DNA of 64,000 nucleotides from Stutzerimonas stutzeri (GCF_002890915.1 NZ_POUT01000005.1:186001-250000), one strand, 5' to 3'. Positions 23,300 through 33,455 are shown, counted from the first letter of the stretch. Numbers and translations are program-made. Notes: a model not told the origin generated them from the letters alone.

Positions 23300-25135
23300 T
23301 TAGAACAGACTGAGCTGATCCACCGGCTCGGCGCCTGCCTCCGGCGCGTCGGCGGGACGCTCCGTCGCCGCCAACGCCAGCCGCTCGGCCAACCCCGCCG
23401 CCCGCTCGGCGCGGGTGGCCACAGCCTCCTGCAGGCGTTCCGGCAATGCCCAGATCTCCACCTTGCGCTTGGCGCGAGTGATCCCGGTGTAGAACAGCGC
23501 GCGCGTCAGCAGCGGGCTCGGCTGCTCCGGCAGCGCCAGCAGCACCTCGGCGAATTCCGAGCCCTGGCTCTTGTGCACGGTCATGGCGAAGGCGCTGTCG
23601 TGGCTCGGCAGCCGCGCCGGGGCGAAGCCGCGAAAGCCCTCGTCGCCCTCGAAGAATACCCGCAGGCCCTGCCCGGTCTGCAGGCACAGGCCGATATCGC
23701 CGTTGAACAGGCCCAGCGCGTAGTCGTTCTGCCGTACCATCACCGCGCGCCCCGGATACCAGCGCTCGCGGCCCGGCACGCCGAGGCGGCGCTTGAGCCG
23801 CGCTTCCAGCGCCTCGTTGAGGCCGCCGACGCCGAAGGCGCCTTCGCGCTGCGCCGTCAACGCGCGGAAACCGTTGAACGCGGCGAACGCCGCCCCCGGC
23901 TCGCCCTGCCGCGCCGCCTGCAGGTAGGGCGCATAGCCCTGCTCCAGCCGCTCGACCAGCGCCGCCGGGCTGGGTGCGGCGTTCCAGGCGAGGTCGTCGC
24001 GCGCTTCGCGCAGCAGGCTCGTGCAGCCCCTGGCGTCGCCGCCGTTGATCCGCCGCGCCAGTTCGCCGATGCCGCTGTCGCCGGCGAAACGGTGGCTGTG
24101 GGTCAGCAGCAGCACCGCGTCGCCGAGGCGCGAGCGCGGCGCCTGCACCGGCACGGCCTGCCCGGTCAGGCGCTGCAGCTCGGCCGCCGCCTGCGCGTCG
24201 AAACCGCGTCCTTCGCAGAGCTCGGCGAATACCGCGCCGGCCTCCACCGCCGCCAGCTGGTCCTTGTCGCCGAGCAGGATCAGCCGCGCCCTGGGCGGCA
24301 GGGCCGTGACCAGCTTGGCCATCAGCGCCAGGTCGACCATCGACGCCTCGTCCACCACCAGCACGTCCAGCGGCAGCGGATTGGCCGCGTCGTGGCGCAC
24401 CTTCGGGCTGTCGCCGCGGCTGCCGAGCAGGCGGTGCAGGGTGCGCGCCTCGTCCGGCAGCGCCTGCTTCAGCGCGTCGCTGAGCGGCAGCTCGGCCTTG
24501 GCATTGCGGATCGCCTCGGCCATGCGCGCCGCCGCCTTGCCGGTGGGCGCCGCGAGGCCGATGGCCAGGCGCTCGCCGCCGGGCTGTTCGAGCAGCGCCG
24601 CCAGCAGCCGCACCACCGTGGTGGTCTTGCCGGTGCCGGGGCCGCCGGAGATCACCGCCAGCCGCCGGCGCACCGCCTGCGCCGCGGCCAGCCGCTGCCA
24701 GTCGGGGCTCTGCCGGTTGAAGGCGAACAGCCGCGCCAGGCTTTCGCCGAGTTGCGCCTCGTCTACCTCCGGCGTATCGCCGGCGCGGGTCAGCAGGCGT
24801 TCGGCCAGTTGTTGCTCGTAGGCCTGGTAACGGGCGAGATAGAGCCGCTCGCCATCGAGGATCAGCGGCGCGTAGTCACCCGGGGCGCCGACCAGCGACG
24901 AAGCCTGCAGTTGAGCGCGCCAGGCGTCGAGGGGCGGCAGGGCGAAGTCGTGCTCCGGCCACGGCCGCTTGCCGGCCAGGCGCGCCAGCGGCAGGCAGAC
25001 GTCGCCCTTGCCCAGCGCCTCGCAGCACAGCGCGCCGGCGACCAACACCGCCTCCGAGGCCTCGGGTTCGAGGCGTTGCAGGCTGGCGACGAAGGCGCGC
25101 TCCAGGGCGCCAAAGGGCAGATCGGCCAGATTCAT
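23300..25135 (-). CDS. recD: Exodeoxyribonuclease V alpha subunit RecD (611 aa)
   Basis: 5'-3' helicase of the RecBCD double-strand-break repair complex. Walker A GGPGTGKT lies at 164-171, Walker B VVDEASMVDL follows, and the C-terminal helicase motif VHKSQGSEF is intact. Length matches the E. coli protein (about 608). The start MNLADLPF at 25135 is the first plausible ATG. It follows recB after a 175-bp spacer that contains a REP pair, unlike the tight recC-recB junction. Confidence 0.95.
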   Translation of the reverse strand: MNLADLPFGALERAFVASLQRLEPEASEAVLVAGALCCEALGKGDVCLPLARLAGKRPWPEHDFALPPLDAWRAQLQASSLVGAPGDYAPLILDGERLYLARYQAYEQQLAERLLTRAGDTPEVDEAQLGESLARLFAFNRQSPDWQRLAAAQAVRRRLAVISGGPGTGKTTTVVRLLAALLEQPGGERLAIGLAAPTGKAAARMAEAIRNAKAELPLSDALKQALPDEARTLHRLLGSRGDSPKVRHDAANPLPLDVLVVDEASMVDLALMAKLVTALPPRARLILLGDKDQLAAVEAGAVFAELCEGRGFDAQAAAELQRLTGQAVPVQAPRSRLGDAVLLLTHSHRFAGDSGIGELARRINGGDARGCTSLLREARDDLAWNAAPSPAALVERLEQGYAPYLQAARQGEPGAAFAAFNGFRALTAQREGAFGVGGLNEALEARLKRRLGVPGRERWYPGRAVMVRQNDYALGLFNGDIGLCLQTGQGLRVFFEGDEGFRGFAPARLPSHDSAFAMTVHKSQGSEFAEVLLALPEQPSPLLTRALFYTGITRAKRKVEIWALPERLQEAVATRAERAAGLAERLALAATERPADAPEAGAEPVDQLSLF

Positions 25136-25155
25136 GAGCGCGTCCTTCTACAGGC

Positions 25156-25219
25156 AGGAGCCAGCTTGCTGGCGATCCGTGGCGACTCGATGGCAGGCAT
25201 CGCCGGCAAGCCGGCTCCT
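25156..25219. repeat. REP doublet between recB and recD
   Basis: AGGAGCCAGCTTGCTGGCGAT (from 25156) and ATCGCCGGCAAGCCGGCTCCT (ending at 25219) are inverted copies, each with its own small palindrome (GCCAGC/GCTGGC and GCCGGC/GCCGGC). This is the classic Pseudomonas REP pair, or REPIN. Confidence 0.85.
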
Positions 25220-25310
25220 ACGCGAATAGCGCTGGGTTCGATGGCCGCCGCGTGACGCTGGGCTGAAGCGGAACGCCGCTTGGCCCACCCTACACGATGA
25301 TCGGGCATCA

Positions 25311-28300
25311 TCACTGGCCCTCCTCGAACAATCGGTCCAACGCATCGAGCAGCGCATCGGCGGGCCGCGCGAAGTAGACGCCGGCCTCGGGCATGCCGCG
25401 CAGGAACAGATAGAAGGCGCCGCCCAGCTGCTCGTCGCGAAAATCCGCCAGGCGCTGGCGCAGGAAGCGCCGCAGCGCCACCAGGTAGATCAGGTACTGC
25501 AGGTAATAGTGCTCGGCAGCGAGGGCCTGCAACAGGCGTTCGCCGCCGTAGTAGCCGGCGTCCGGGCCGAGCCAGTTGGACTTGTAGTCGGCGATGTACC
25601 AGCGCCCGTCGTGCTCGAAGGTCAGGTCGATGAAACCCTTGAGGAAACCCTTGAGGCTGTCGAATTCCAGCCGCGCCGCCGCCTCGCGCAGCGGCGCGGC
25701 CAAGCCGTGGGCCGGGTCGCCGAGCAGCGCGCGCAGGCGCGCCACATCGAGCTGGCGCACCGGGAAGGTGAAGCCCAGCTCCGGCAGGCGCCGCGCCGAT
25801 TGCAGCGCGGCCAGGCGCAGGCCGCGGCCGTCGAGGTCGGTGTCCAGCACCCGCTGCAGGTGCTCGCTGGCAACGCTCTTCCAGTCCGCCGGCAGGCCGT
25901 GGGCCTTCAGCGCCGGTTCGACCAGCTCGGCCAGCGCGCCCTTGCCGCGCGCCCAGTCTTCGAGGATGGCGTGCAGGCAGGTCCCGGCGCGCGCGCCACG
26001 CGGAAAGGCGAAGAAGCCGCTGCCCGGCTCGCCGGCATCGGGCATGGCCAGGGCGTCGCGATCTGGCGCCTCCATGTGCAGGCCAGCGGCCAAACCGGAG
26101 AAGCTGCCGATGCGCCAGGCACTGTGCAGGCTGCGTTCGAGCTGCGCCAGCCGTTGCGGCGCGGCGGCGCGGTGGCTGCCCTCGGCGCTGGCCTCGCGCG
26201 CCTCCAGCGGCAGGCAGGCCATGCCGCCGTGGCTGCCCGCCACCAGCCGTTCGATCGCCGCGCGCAGGCTGGCGCCGTCGAACCCGGCCAGGTGCGGACC
26301 GAGCTCGGCGAGGGCATCCGCGCCGGGCAGCTGGCGGCCGTGCAGCAGCCAGGCCAGGGCGCTGCTGTGCAGGCCTTCGCCCGCCAGGCTGCCGTCCTTC
26401 TTCGGTTTGCACAGGCTGACCGGCCCCCAGTGCAGCCAGAGCCGGTCGCGGGCGCGGGTCAGCGCGACGTAGGCCAGGCGCAACTGCTCGGCGAAGGTTT
26501 CCCGCCGCGCCCGTTCGAGGTTGTCCTCGAGCTGGTCGCTGCCAAGGTCCAGCAGCGGCTGGCCGTTTTCGTCATGGCAACGGGCGCTGTCGCGGTTCTT
26601 GCCCAGCAGCTTGCCGTCCCAGAGGAAGGGGCAGAACACCAGCGGGTATTCCAGGCCCTTGCTGGTGTGAATGGTGACGATCTGCACGCGCTCGGCATCG
26701 CTTTCCAGGCGCAGCAGCGCGTCCTCGCCGCCGCTTTCGCTGTCGCGCTGGGCGTTGAACCAGGCCAGCAACGGCTCCAGCCCCGGGCGCAGCAGGCTTT
26801 CGGCCTGCAGCAGTTCGCCCAGATGCAGCAGGTTGGTCAGCCGCCGCTCGCCGTCGACCCGCGCCAGCAGCCGTTCGGCCACCGCCTGCTCGTCCAGCCA
26901 GGCGCGGAACACGCGCATGAAGCCCTGCTGCTGCCAGAGCTGGTGGTAGCGCTCGGCGGCCTCGCGTTCGGCGTCCCACTGCTGCTGGTCGTCCTGGCAG
27001 CGCGCCAGGTCCGCCGCGCTGCGGCCCAGCAGGCGCGTGGCCAGGGCGTAGCGCAACAGGCCTTCGCGGCCCGGTTCGGCATAGGCGGCGAGCACCGCGG
27101 CGAGCTCGCTGGCCTCCTCGCTGCGCCAGACGCTGTCGCGCCCGCGGCGCACGCTGGGCACGCCGCGCGCAGCCAGTTCCTCGGCGACCAGCGCGGCCTG
27201 GCGGTGGTTGGCCACCAGCACGGCGATGTCACCCCCCTTGAGCGCGGTGAATTCCCCATTCATCTCGAAGCCGGCACGCCCCTGCGCCGCCGCGGTCAGT
27301 TGCAGCGCGATGCGCCGGGCGGTGTCGGCGGCAGCCAGTTGCGCGGCTTCGGCCTTGCCCAGCGGCTCGTCGCCGAGCCAGACCAGCGACAGCGGCGCGG
27401 CCTCTTCTTCCTCCACCAGACGCAACCGAGCGCGCGCCTTCTCGGCGGCCGCCACCGGCGGGTACTGCAGATCGGCCTGGGCGAAGGGCTGCGGATGGTC
27501 GAACAGGCGGTTCAGCGCCCCGATCAGCTCGGGCGTCGAGCGGTAGTTGGTCGGCAGGTCGTAGGGCCGGTCGGCCTGCTGCCGCGCGGTGAGATAAGTC
27601 GCCAGGTCGGCGCCGCGGAAGGCGTAGATCGCCTGCTTGGGATCGCCGACGAAGCACAGCGAGGCCTCGCCGCCGCGGGTGTAGATGCGGTCGAAGATGG
27701 CGTACTGGATCGGGTCGGTATCCTGGAATTCGTCGATCAGCGCCAGCGGGTAGCTGGCGCGCAGCGAGGCGGCCAGGTCCTCGCCCGCGGGCCCCTGCAG
27801 CGCCTGGTCGAGGCGGTTGAGCAGGTCGTCGAAGGCCAGCAGCCGTTGCGCCGCCTTGCGCGCGGGCAGCTCGCGGTCGAGCCGTTCGAGCAGCGCCACC
27901 TGCAGCGCGACCAGCCGCTGCTTGCCGGCCGGCAAGGCTTCGGCCAGTTGGTCGCCGAGCGTATCCAGCGCCTCGGCCAGCTCGCACAGGGGCGCTTCGA
28001 AGCCCTTCTTGCAGGCCTTGGCCAGGGCCCGCGCGCCGAGCTTGAGCAGGCCCTCCGGGGCGTCGAACATCGCTGCCGGGTCGGCGAAGTAGGCCTCCAG
28101 TTCGCCGTGCCAGAGCATGAACTTCACCGCCTTGTGCGTGCTCTGGCTGAGTCCGCCGTGTGCGTTCAGTTCCTCGACCCAGGCGCCGCCGGCCTGCTGC
28201 CAGAGTTGCGCGGCGCGCTGCCAGGCCGCCTCGACGCCGGACAGATCGGCCGGCGCCGCCAGCGCGCGCGGCTCGACGCGCAGGTAGGGCTTGCCCAGGT

Positions 28301-28856
28301 GGCTGCGCAGGCGCTGGCGTAGCGCCGTGGGGGTGATCCGGTTCTTGGCGAGGAAACGCGCCCAGGCCGGATCGGCGGCGGCCAGCTCGCTGCGCCAGGC
28401 GTCAGCAAGCAGCGCGTCGACGATCTCGCGGTCGTCGGCGGTCAGTTCGCTGTCGAAATCGCCGCCGGCCTCGAACGCGGCGTCCTGCAGGGCGCGCTGG
28501 CAGAAGCCGTGGATGGTGAAGATCGCCGCCTCGTCGAAACCGTGCACCGCGAGCAGCAGGCGCCGCCGCGAGGCCTCGTCGGGATAGCGCGCATGCAGCC
28601 GGTTGAGGAAGCCGTCGGCGCTGGGCGTGCCCTCGTAGACCGCCAGCAGCTCGGCCAGGCGCGCGCGGATGCGCTCGCGCAGCTCGGCGGTGGCGGCGGT
28701 GGTGTAGGTGACCACCAGGATCTGCCCCACCGACAGCTGGCGCTCCAGCAGCAGCCGGGCGTACAGCGCGGTGAGCGTCCAGGTCTTGCCGGTGCCGGCG
28801 CTGGCCTCGATCAGCGAGCGGCCGTCGAAGGGCGAATCGAGCAGGTCCAGGCTCAT
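25311..28856 (-). CDS. recB: Exodeoxyribonuclease V beta subunit RecB (1181 aa)
   Basis: 3'-5' helicase and nuclease subunit of RecBCD. Walker A SAGTGKT lies at 19-25, followed by the UvrD-type motifs DEFQDTDPIQ, GDPKQAIYAFRGAD and TIHTSKGLEYPLV. The C-terminal nuclease domain carries the ADYKSNW signature with the catalytic Asp and Lys. Length is almost identical to E. coli RecB. I chose the ATG at 28856 because it overlaps the recC stop as ATGA; the longer open frame upstream lies wholly within recC. Confidence 0.96.
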   Translation of the reverse strand: MSLDLLDSPFDGRSLIEASAGTGKTWTLTALYARLLLERQLSVGQILVVTYTTAATAELRERIRARLAELLAVYEGTPSADGFLNRLHARYPDEASRRRLLLAVHGFDEAAIFTIHGFCQRALQDAAFEAGGDFDSELTADDREIVDALLADAWRSELAAADPAWARFLAKNRITPTALRQRLRSHLGKPYLRVEPRALAAPADLSGVEAAWQRAAQLWQQAGGAWVEELNAHGGLSQSTHKAVKFMLWHGELEAYFADPAAMFDAPEGLLKLGARALAKACKKGFEAPLCELAEALDTLGDQLAEALPAGKQRLVALQVALLERLDRELPARKAAQRLLAFDDLLNRLDQALQGPAGEDLAASLRASYPLALIDEFQDTDPIQYAIFDRIYTRGGEASLCFVGDPKQAIYAFRGADLATYLTARQQADRPYDLPTNYRSTPELIGALNRLFDHPQPFAQADLQYPPVAAAEKARARLRLVEEEEAAPLSLVWLGDEPLGKAEAAQLAAADTARRIALQLTAAAQGRAGFEMNGEFTALKGGDIAVLVANHRQAALVAEELAARGVPSVRRGRDSVWRSEEASELAAVLAAYAEPGREGLLRYALATRLLGRSAADLARCQDDQQQWDAEREAAERYHQLWQQQGFMRVFRAWLDEQAVAERLLARVDGERRLTNLLHLGELLQAESLLRPGLEPLLAWFNAQRDSESGGEDALLRLESDAERVQIVTIHTSKGLEYPLVFCPFLWDGKLLGKNRDSARCHDENGQPLLDLGSDQLEDNLERARRETFAEQLRLAYVALTRARDRLWLHWGPVSLCKPKKDGSLAGEGLHSSALAWLLHGRQLPGADALAELGPHLAGFDGASLRAAIERLVAGSHGGMACLPLEAREASAEGSHRAAAPQRLAQLERSLHSAWRIGSFSGLAAGLHMEAPDRDALAMPDAGEPGSGFFAFPRGARAGTCLHAILEDWARGKGALAELVEPALKAHGLPADWKSVASEHLQRVLDTDLDGRGLRLAALQSARRLPELGFTFPVRQLDVARLRALLGDPAHGLAAPLREAAARLEFDSLKGFLKGFIDLTFEHDGRWYIADYKSNWLGPDAGYYGGERLLQALAAEHYYLQYLIYLVALRRFLRQRLADFRDEQLGGAFYLFLRGMPEAGVYFARPADALLDALDRLFEEGQ

Positions 28857-31800
28857 GCGTCTTGCTCCTCGTCCTGGGCCAGGGCATCCAGCGCCGGGCC
28901 GATCAGCGCCTCGGCCAGCGCCTCGAAGCGCTCGTCGAGCGGATCGCGGTCGCGGAAGGCCAGGGCGTTCCAGGGGTCTTCGCATTCGCCGGCGATGGGG
29001 CTGAACTCGCCGCCGAGCCAGGCCTCGCGGGCGCGCTTGCGGGCGGTGTCGACGGGCTCACTGCCGCGTGCCGGGTTGCGATAGCCACGGGCGAAGGCGT
29101 GGCTGCTGCGCGGCAACAGCGGCAGCGGCTCGCGGATGGCGCTGCGGTAGGCGGCCAGCCAGGGTTCGAGCAACTGCGCGGCGTTCGCCAGCGGACCGAG
29201 CCGCCAGTCGCCGGCCGGCGACAGCAGCAGGCTGTCGCGCGCGATCCCCGGCGTGGCGGACAGGTTGAGCAGCAGGTGGCGCAACCAGAACGCCGGCAGG
29301 TCCCACTCGCCGAGCCGGCCGAGCTTCCAGCCGAACAGCCCGCTCGGCGTCACCCCATCCAGCCAGCCGTGGACGCGTACGCCGGCCAGGCTGATGTCCA
29401 CTGCCAGCGGCTCGGGCACGGCCTGCGGGCGCAGTTCGAACAGCCGCGGGGCGAAGGCGCGCACCGGCCCGCGCAGCTTGCCCCACAGCGCCTGGCCCAG
29501 CTCGCCGGGCGGCAGCCAGCCGGCGGCCGAGGCCAGGCGCCGCTCGTCGGCGTCGCTCCAGCCGTGTTCCAGGGCCTGCAGCGAGAGTTGCCGCAGGCCG
29601 TTCCAGGCCGGCAGTTCCAGTTCGAACGGCTCGTCGCTGGCCAGCGCCTGCCGGGTATCGGCCAGGCGCTGACCGAGGCGCTGCTCCAGCAGGAAACGTG
29701 CGGGATGGCGGAAGCACTGCAGCAACTGCGACGGCTCGAGGGTCAGCCAGGCCTCGTCCGGCTCGGCGAGCAGGCTGGCGAACGGCGGCGCTGGTTCCGG
29801 CGTCGCCGCCAGGCGCTGGGCTGCGCGGAACCAGGGGGCGGAAAAACCGGCGCGGGGCGGGCCGGCGAAGTTGCCCGGGGCGAAGGGTTGCAGCGGATGG
29901 GCGACGGTGATCGCCATGCTGGCTTTGCGCTCTTTCGGCAGCGAGGCATCGGTACTGGCGGGATCGCGAGCACGCTCGCTCCTGCAAACGGCAGTCATGT
30001 CCACCGCCTCCAGCACTTCGCTGAGCAGCACCGACGGCGGCAGCTCGGCGTTGTCGCGCGGGTCGCGGCCGACGTAGGACAGGTACAGCGCCTCGCGCGC
30101 CGAGAGCAGGGTTTCCAGCAGCAGGTAGCGGTCGTCCAGCCGCCGCGCGCGGTCGCCGCGGCGCGGATGGCGGGCGATCAGGTCGAAGCCGGCCGGCGGA
30201 TTGCGCCGCGGGAAGGCGCCGTCGTCGAGGCCGAGCAGGCAGACCAGGCGGAACGGCAGGCTGCGCATCGGCACCATGGTGCAGAAGGTCACCGCGCCGG
30301 TGAGAAAGCCCGAGGCGCCGCCGCCCTGCTGCAGCGCGGCGCTGAGCTGCTGGTGCACCAGCTCCACGTCGAGCGGCCGCTCCAGGCCCGCCGCCTGCGC
30401 CTGCTCGCGCAACGCGGCGCAAGCCTGGGACAGCTGCAGCAGGGTATCGCCGGCCTCGCGCTCGTCGAACAGGCTGTCGATCAGCATCTGCAGATCATCG
30501 GCCCATTGCGCCAGCGGGCGCGGCCGCGCCAGCTGCTCGGCGAGCTGGCCGAGGCGTTCGACGAATTCCACCAGGCGCCCGAGCAGTTGCCCGCGCGCGC
30601 CTTCCAGGGCATCCAGCGGCCAGTGCTCGCCGAGCAGCGGCGCGGCATCGCCGGCCAGTTGCGGCGGCGCGGCGAAGCCCAGCAGCAGGCGGTCGAGGCC
30701 CTGGCGCCAGGTGAACGCGGCCTCGTCGGGCAGGCCGAGCGCGGCGCGCTGACGGCCGTCGCGGCCCCAGCGCACACCTGCCTCGCGCAGCCAGTCGCGC
30801 AGCAGCGGCAGGTCCTCGCTGTCGATGCCGGCACGGCGGGCGATGGCCGGCTGCTCCAGCCAGGCGAGGACTTCCTCGGCGGCGAAGCGGCTCTGCGCCA
30901 GCAGCAGCAACTGCAGGAAGGCCTCGATCAGCGGCACCTCGGCGCGCAGGCTGCGGTCGGCCAGGCTGTAGGGGATACGCGGCACGCCCTCGCGCACGGC
31001 GAACACCGCTTCGATGAAGGGCGCGTAGCGCTCGATGTCGGGCGTCAGCACCACCACCTGGTCCGGGCTCAGCGCCGGGTCGGCAGCGAAGCGGGCGAGC
31101 AGCTGGTCGTGGAGGATTTCCACCTCGCGCAGCGGCGAATGGGCGATGTGCACTTCCAGCGAGCGATCATCGTCCGCCAGCGTCATGCGCTCGTCCGGCA
31201 GCCGCGTGCGCAGGCGCAGGATGTCGTGCTGCAGGGCATGCAGCAGGCTGTCGTCGCGCAGGTCCGCGTCTTCGGAATACAGGCCGATCTCCTGGCCGCC
31301 GAGGCCGAACAGCGCATCGAAGAAATCGCGGCCCTGCTTGCCGAGGCTGGCCAGCAGCGGGTGGCCGACGTCGAGGTACCAGTCGTCCGCAGCACTTTCC
31401 GGTTGCCTCGCCAGCTCGCGCACATCGCGGATCTCGCCCCAGGCCTCGCGGCTCGGATTGAGCGCGCAGACCACCACGTCGATGTGCCGCGCCAGGCCGT
31501 CGAGCACCCGCAGGTGGTGCGGCGGCAGGCTGCTAATGCCGAACACCAGCAGCCGCTCGGGCAGCCCGGCGAGTGCTTCGTCGCGATACAGGCGCTGCAG
31601 CAGGTCGCCGAGCAGCCGCGCGCGGTGCGGGTGGCCATCCTTGGTCAGCTCGCGCCAGAGCAGCGCCTGCCAGGCTTCGTCGGGACCGAGGTCGAGGGTT
31701 TCGCCACGCTCCCAGGCCGCCAGCCAGTCGTCGCGGTAGAGCAGGTACTGGTCGAAGGTGTCGGCGATTTTCGCCGCCAGGCTCAGCCGCCGGCGCTCGT

Positions 31801-32152
31801 CGCCGCCGTCCAGGTACTGCGCCAGGCGCGGCGCCAGCGCCAGGTTGGCCGGCTCGCACAGCCAGCCGTAGAGGCGCCAGGTCAGGCTGGCCGGGGTGAA
31901 CGCCGACTGCTCCGGCAGGCTGCCGAGCACCGCGCGGCTGAGGTCCCAGACGAAGCTGGCCGGCAGCTGGATGTCCAGCTGCATGGCGATGCCCTGCTTG
32001 CGTGCCAGCTCCAGGGTCAGCCAGCGGCCCATGCCCTGGCTCGGCACCACCACCCGCGCCGGGGCGAAGGGGTCGGCCAGCGGCTGGGCGAGCAGCGTGG
32101 TAGCCAGTTCGCCCAGGGTTTCCAGGTCGGGAGCATGGTAGAGGCTGAGCAT
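28853..32152 (-). CDS. recC: Exodeoxyribonuclease V gamma subunit RecC (1099 aa)
   Basis: Chi-recognising scaffold subunit of RecBCD, related to an inactivated helicase-nuclease. The protein starts MLSLYHAPDLETL and carries family segments such as VVPSQGMGRWL, QLPASFVWDL and FCTMVPMRSLPFR, where the chi-reading channel forms. Length is near the E. coli value (1122). The ATG at 32152 fits the conserved N-terminus; the 14 extra codons upstream do not. It is the first gene of a recC-recB-recD cluster and overlaps recB by 4 bp. Confidence 0.95.
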   Translation of the reverse strand: MLSLYHAPDLETLGELATTLLAQPLADPFAPARVVVPSQGMGRWLTLELARKQGIAMQLDIQLPASFVWDLSRAVLGSLPEQSAFTPASLTWRLYGWLCEPANLALAPRLAQYLDGGDERRRLSLAAKIADTFDQYLLYRDDWLAAWERGETLDLGPDEAWQALLWRELTKDGHPHRARLLGDLLQRLYRDEALAGLPERLLVFGISSLPPHHLRVLDGLARHIDVVVCALNPSREAWGEIRDVRELARQPESAADDWYLDVGHPLLASLGKQGRDFFDALFGLGGQEIGLYSEDADLRDDSLLHALQHDILRLRTRLPDERMTLADDDRSLEVHIAHSPLREVEILHDQLLARFAADPALSPDQVVVLTPDIERYAPFIEAVFAVREGVPRIPYSLADRSLRAEVPLIEAFLQLLLLAQSRFAAEEVLAWLEQPAIARRAGIDSEDLPLLRDWLREAGVRWGRDGRQRAALGLPDEAAFTWRQGLDRLLLGFAAPPQLAGDAAPLLGEHWPLDALEGARGQLLGRLVEFVERLGQLAEQLARPRPLAQWADDLQMLIDSLFDEREAGDTLLQLSQACAALREQAQAAGLERPLDVELVHQQLSAALQQGGGASGFLTGAVTFCTMVPMRSLPFRLVCLLGLDDGAFPRRNPPAGFDLIARHPRRGDRARRLDDRYLLLETLLSAREALYLSYVGRDPRDNAELPPSVLLSEVLEAVDMTAVCRSERARDPASTDASLPKERKASMAITVAHPLQPFAPGNFAGPPRAGFSAPWFRAAQRLAATPEPAPPFASLLAEPDEAWLTLEPSQLLQCFRHPARFLLEQRLGQRLADTRQALASDEPFELELPAWNGLRQLSLQALEHGWSDADERRLASAAGWLPPGELGQALWGKLRGPVRAFAPRLFELRPQAVPEPLAVDISLAGVRVHGWLDGVTPSGLFGWKLGRLGEWDLPAFWLRHLLLNLSATPGIARDSLLLSPAGDWRLGPLANAAQLLEPWLAAYRSAIREPLPLLPRSSHAFARGYRNPARGSEPVDTARKRAREAWLGGEFSPIAGECEDPWNALAFRDRDPLDERFEALAEALIGPALDALAQDEEQDA

Positions 32153-32395
32153 GGACGCACCGCTGAGAACAGGAGCCGATAGGTTACAGGCCACCCGCGA
32201 CGGGGGCGAGCCGCGCCTGCGGCCCGGACGCTGCGCGCGACGGCCCGCAGGATGGCCGCCCGGGACGGCAGGCTACAAAAACTACGCCTTTTGCCCGAGG
32301 CATCTCGTTCCGAGGGCCAATATCAATTCTGCCGATGGCCAATAGGATGGGTTGCGATGGGGTGATCGAAACGCCCCGCCCGCCAGGAGTCATCC

Positions 32396-33298
32396 ATGAA
32401 TCTGAATCTCAAGAATCTGCTCGCGCTTTCCATGGCCGCGGTGCTCGGCAGTGCCCCGCTGGCCTTCTCCGTGTCGGCGGCCGAGGGAACGGCGGCCAGA
32501 CCGCTCGGCTCGGTCGAGCGCAGCCACGCCAAACAGGCCGCCGAGCTGCTCGACAAGGCCGTCGCCTACCTGCAGGCCAATGGCGCGGAGCAGGCGCTGG
32601 CCGCGTTCAACGACCGCAAGGGACCGTTCGTCATGGGCCAGCACTATGTCTTCGTGCTCGACACCCAGGGCAGCATGCTGGCCAGCAATGGCGCCTCGCG
32701 CAGCCTGGTCGGCCTGAACGTGGCCGCCCTGCAGGATGCGGCCGGCAAGCCGTTCATGCGTGAGTTCATCGACAAGGCGAAGAACGCCGACAGCGGGACG
32801 GTGGACTATCACTGGCTGAACCCGACGACCAACAAGGTGGAAAACAAGGTCAGCCAGTTCCGCCGGGTGGGTGAGCACATCCTCTGCGTCGGCTACTACA
32901 TCCCGCGCGGCACGGCCGAACAGGCCAGGGCGCTGCTGGACAAGGCGGTGGCGCTGACGCGGGAACTCGGCCCCGAACGGGCCTTCGAGCGCTTCAACGA
33001 TCCGCAGGGCGGCTTCGTGATCAACGACGAGTACGTGTTCGCCATCGGCCTGGAGGATGGCCGCTACCGCGCCAGCGGGAGTTCGCCGAACCTGGTGGGG
33101 CTCGATGTACGCGCGGTGAACGATGCCGCCGGCAAGCCGCTGTTCAAGGAGATGATCGAGCTGGCGCGCGAACAGGGCGAAGGCACGGTCGACTATGTAT
33201 GGCGCAACCCGGCCACCAACGCGGTGGAGCAGAAGCATTCGCTGATCCAGCGGGTCGATGACGTGCTGCTGGGGGTGGGCTACTACGCGCCCAACTGA
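32396..33298 (+). CDS. Exported tandem single-Cache-domain protein (300 aa)
   Basis: A signal peptide (about 1-29, ending VSAAEG) precedes two homologous Cache sensor domains, about residues 42-165 and 175-298. Each half repeats the same blocks: LLDKAVA, a short FND+G segment, HYVF/EYVF, LVGLxV, DAAGKP, GTVDYxWxNPxTN and VGYY. There is no membrane anchor after the signal and no kinase, cyclase or chemotaxis output domain. It is probably a periplasmic ligand-binding protein that signals through a partner or scavenges a small molecule. Its role is unknown. Confidence 0.8.
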   Translation: MNLNLKNLLALSMAAVLGSAPLAFSVSAAEGTAARPLGSVERSHAKQAAELLDKAVAYLQANGAEQALAAFNDRKGPFVMGQHYVFVLDTQGSMLASNGASRSLVGLNVAALQDAAGKPFMREFIDKAKNADSGTVDYHWLNPTTNKVENKVSQFRRVGEHILCVGYYIPRGTAEQARALLDKAVALTRELGPERAFERFNDPQGGFVINDEYVFAIGLEDGRYRASGSSPNLVGLDVRAVNDAAGKPLFKEMIELAREQGEGTVDYVWRNPATNAVEQKHSLIQRVDDVLLGVGYYAPN

Positions 33299-33455
33299 GC
33301 CGCCAAGCGCGGCCGCGAGGCGCTCCGCTGATGACAATTGTGTGAACGGCCGGCTCCCGGCGATGGTCAACCGTCCATAACCCCACAGCTCTGTGCCGCC
33401 CCTGGGCGCGACAGGTTGTGGCCGTCGACCATCGAACAGCCGGAGGCCGGGCCTG

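Noticed and set aside
25509..28322. Plus-strand open frame of 937 codons opposite recB
   Set aside because: Antisense shadow of a highly conserved gene, with no ribosome site.
28862..32182. Plus-strand open frame of 1106 codons opposite recC
   Set aside because: It mirrors the recC frame in high-GC DNA. The translation is Gln/Arg/Ala-rich with no domain signature, and recC is a clear family member.
33331..33348. Pho-box-like pair (CGTTCAC and TTGTCAT, 11-bp period) before the Na/Pi cotransporter
   Set aside because: The repeats point away from the cotransporter, only two units exist, and no -10 hexamer lies at the right distance. A weak chance match cannot be excluded.
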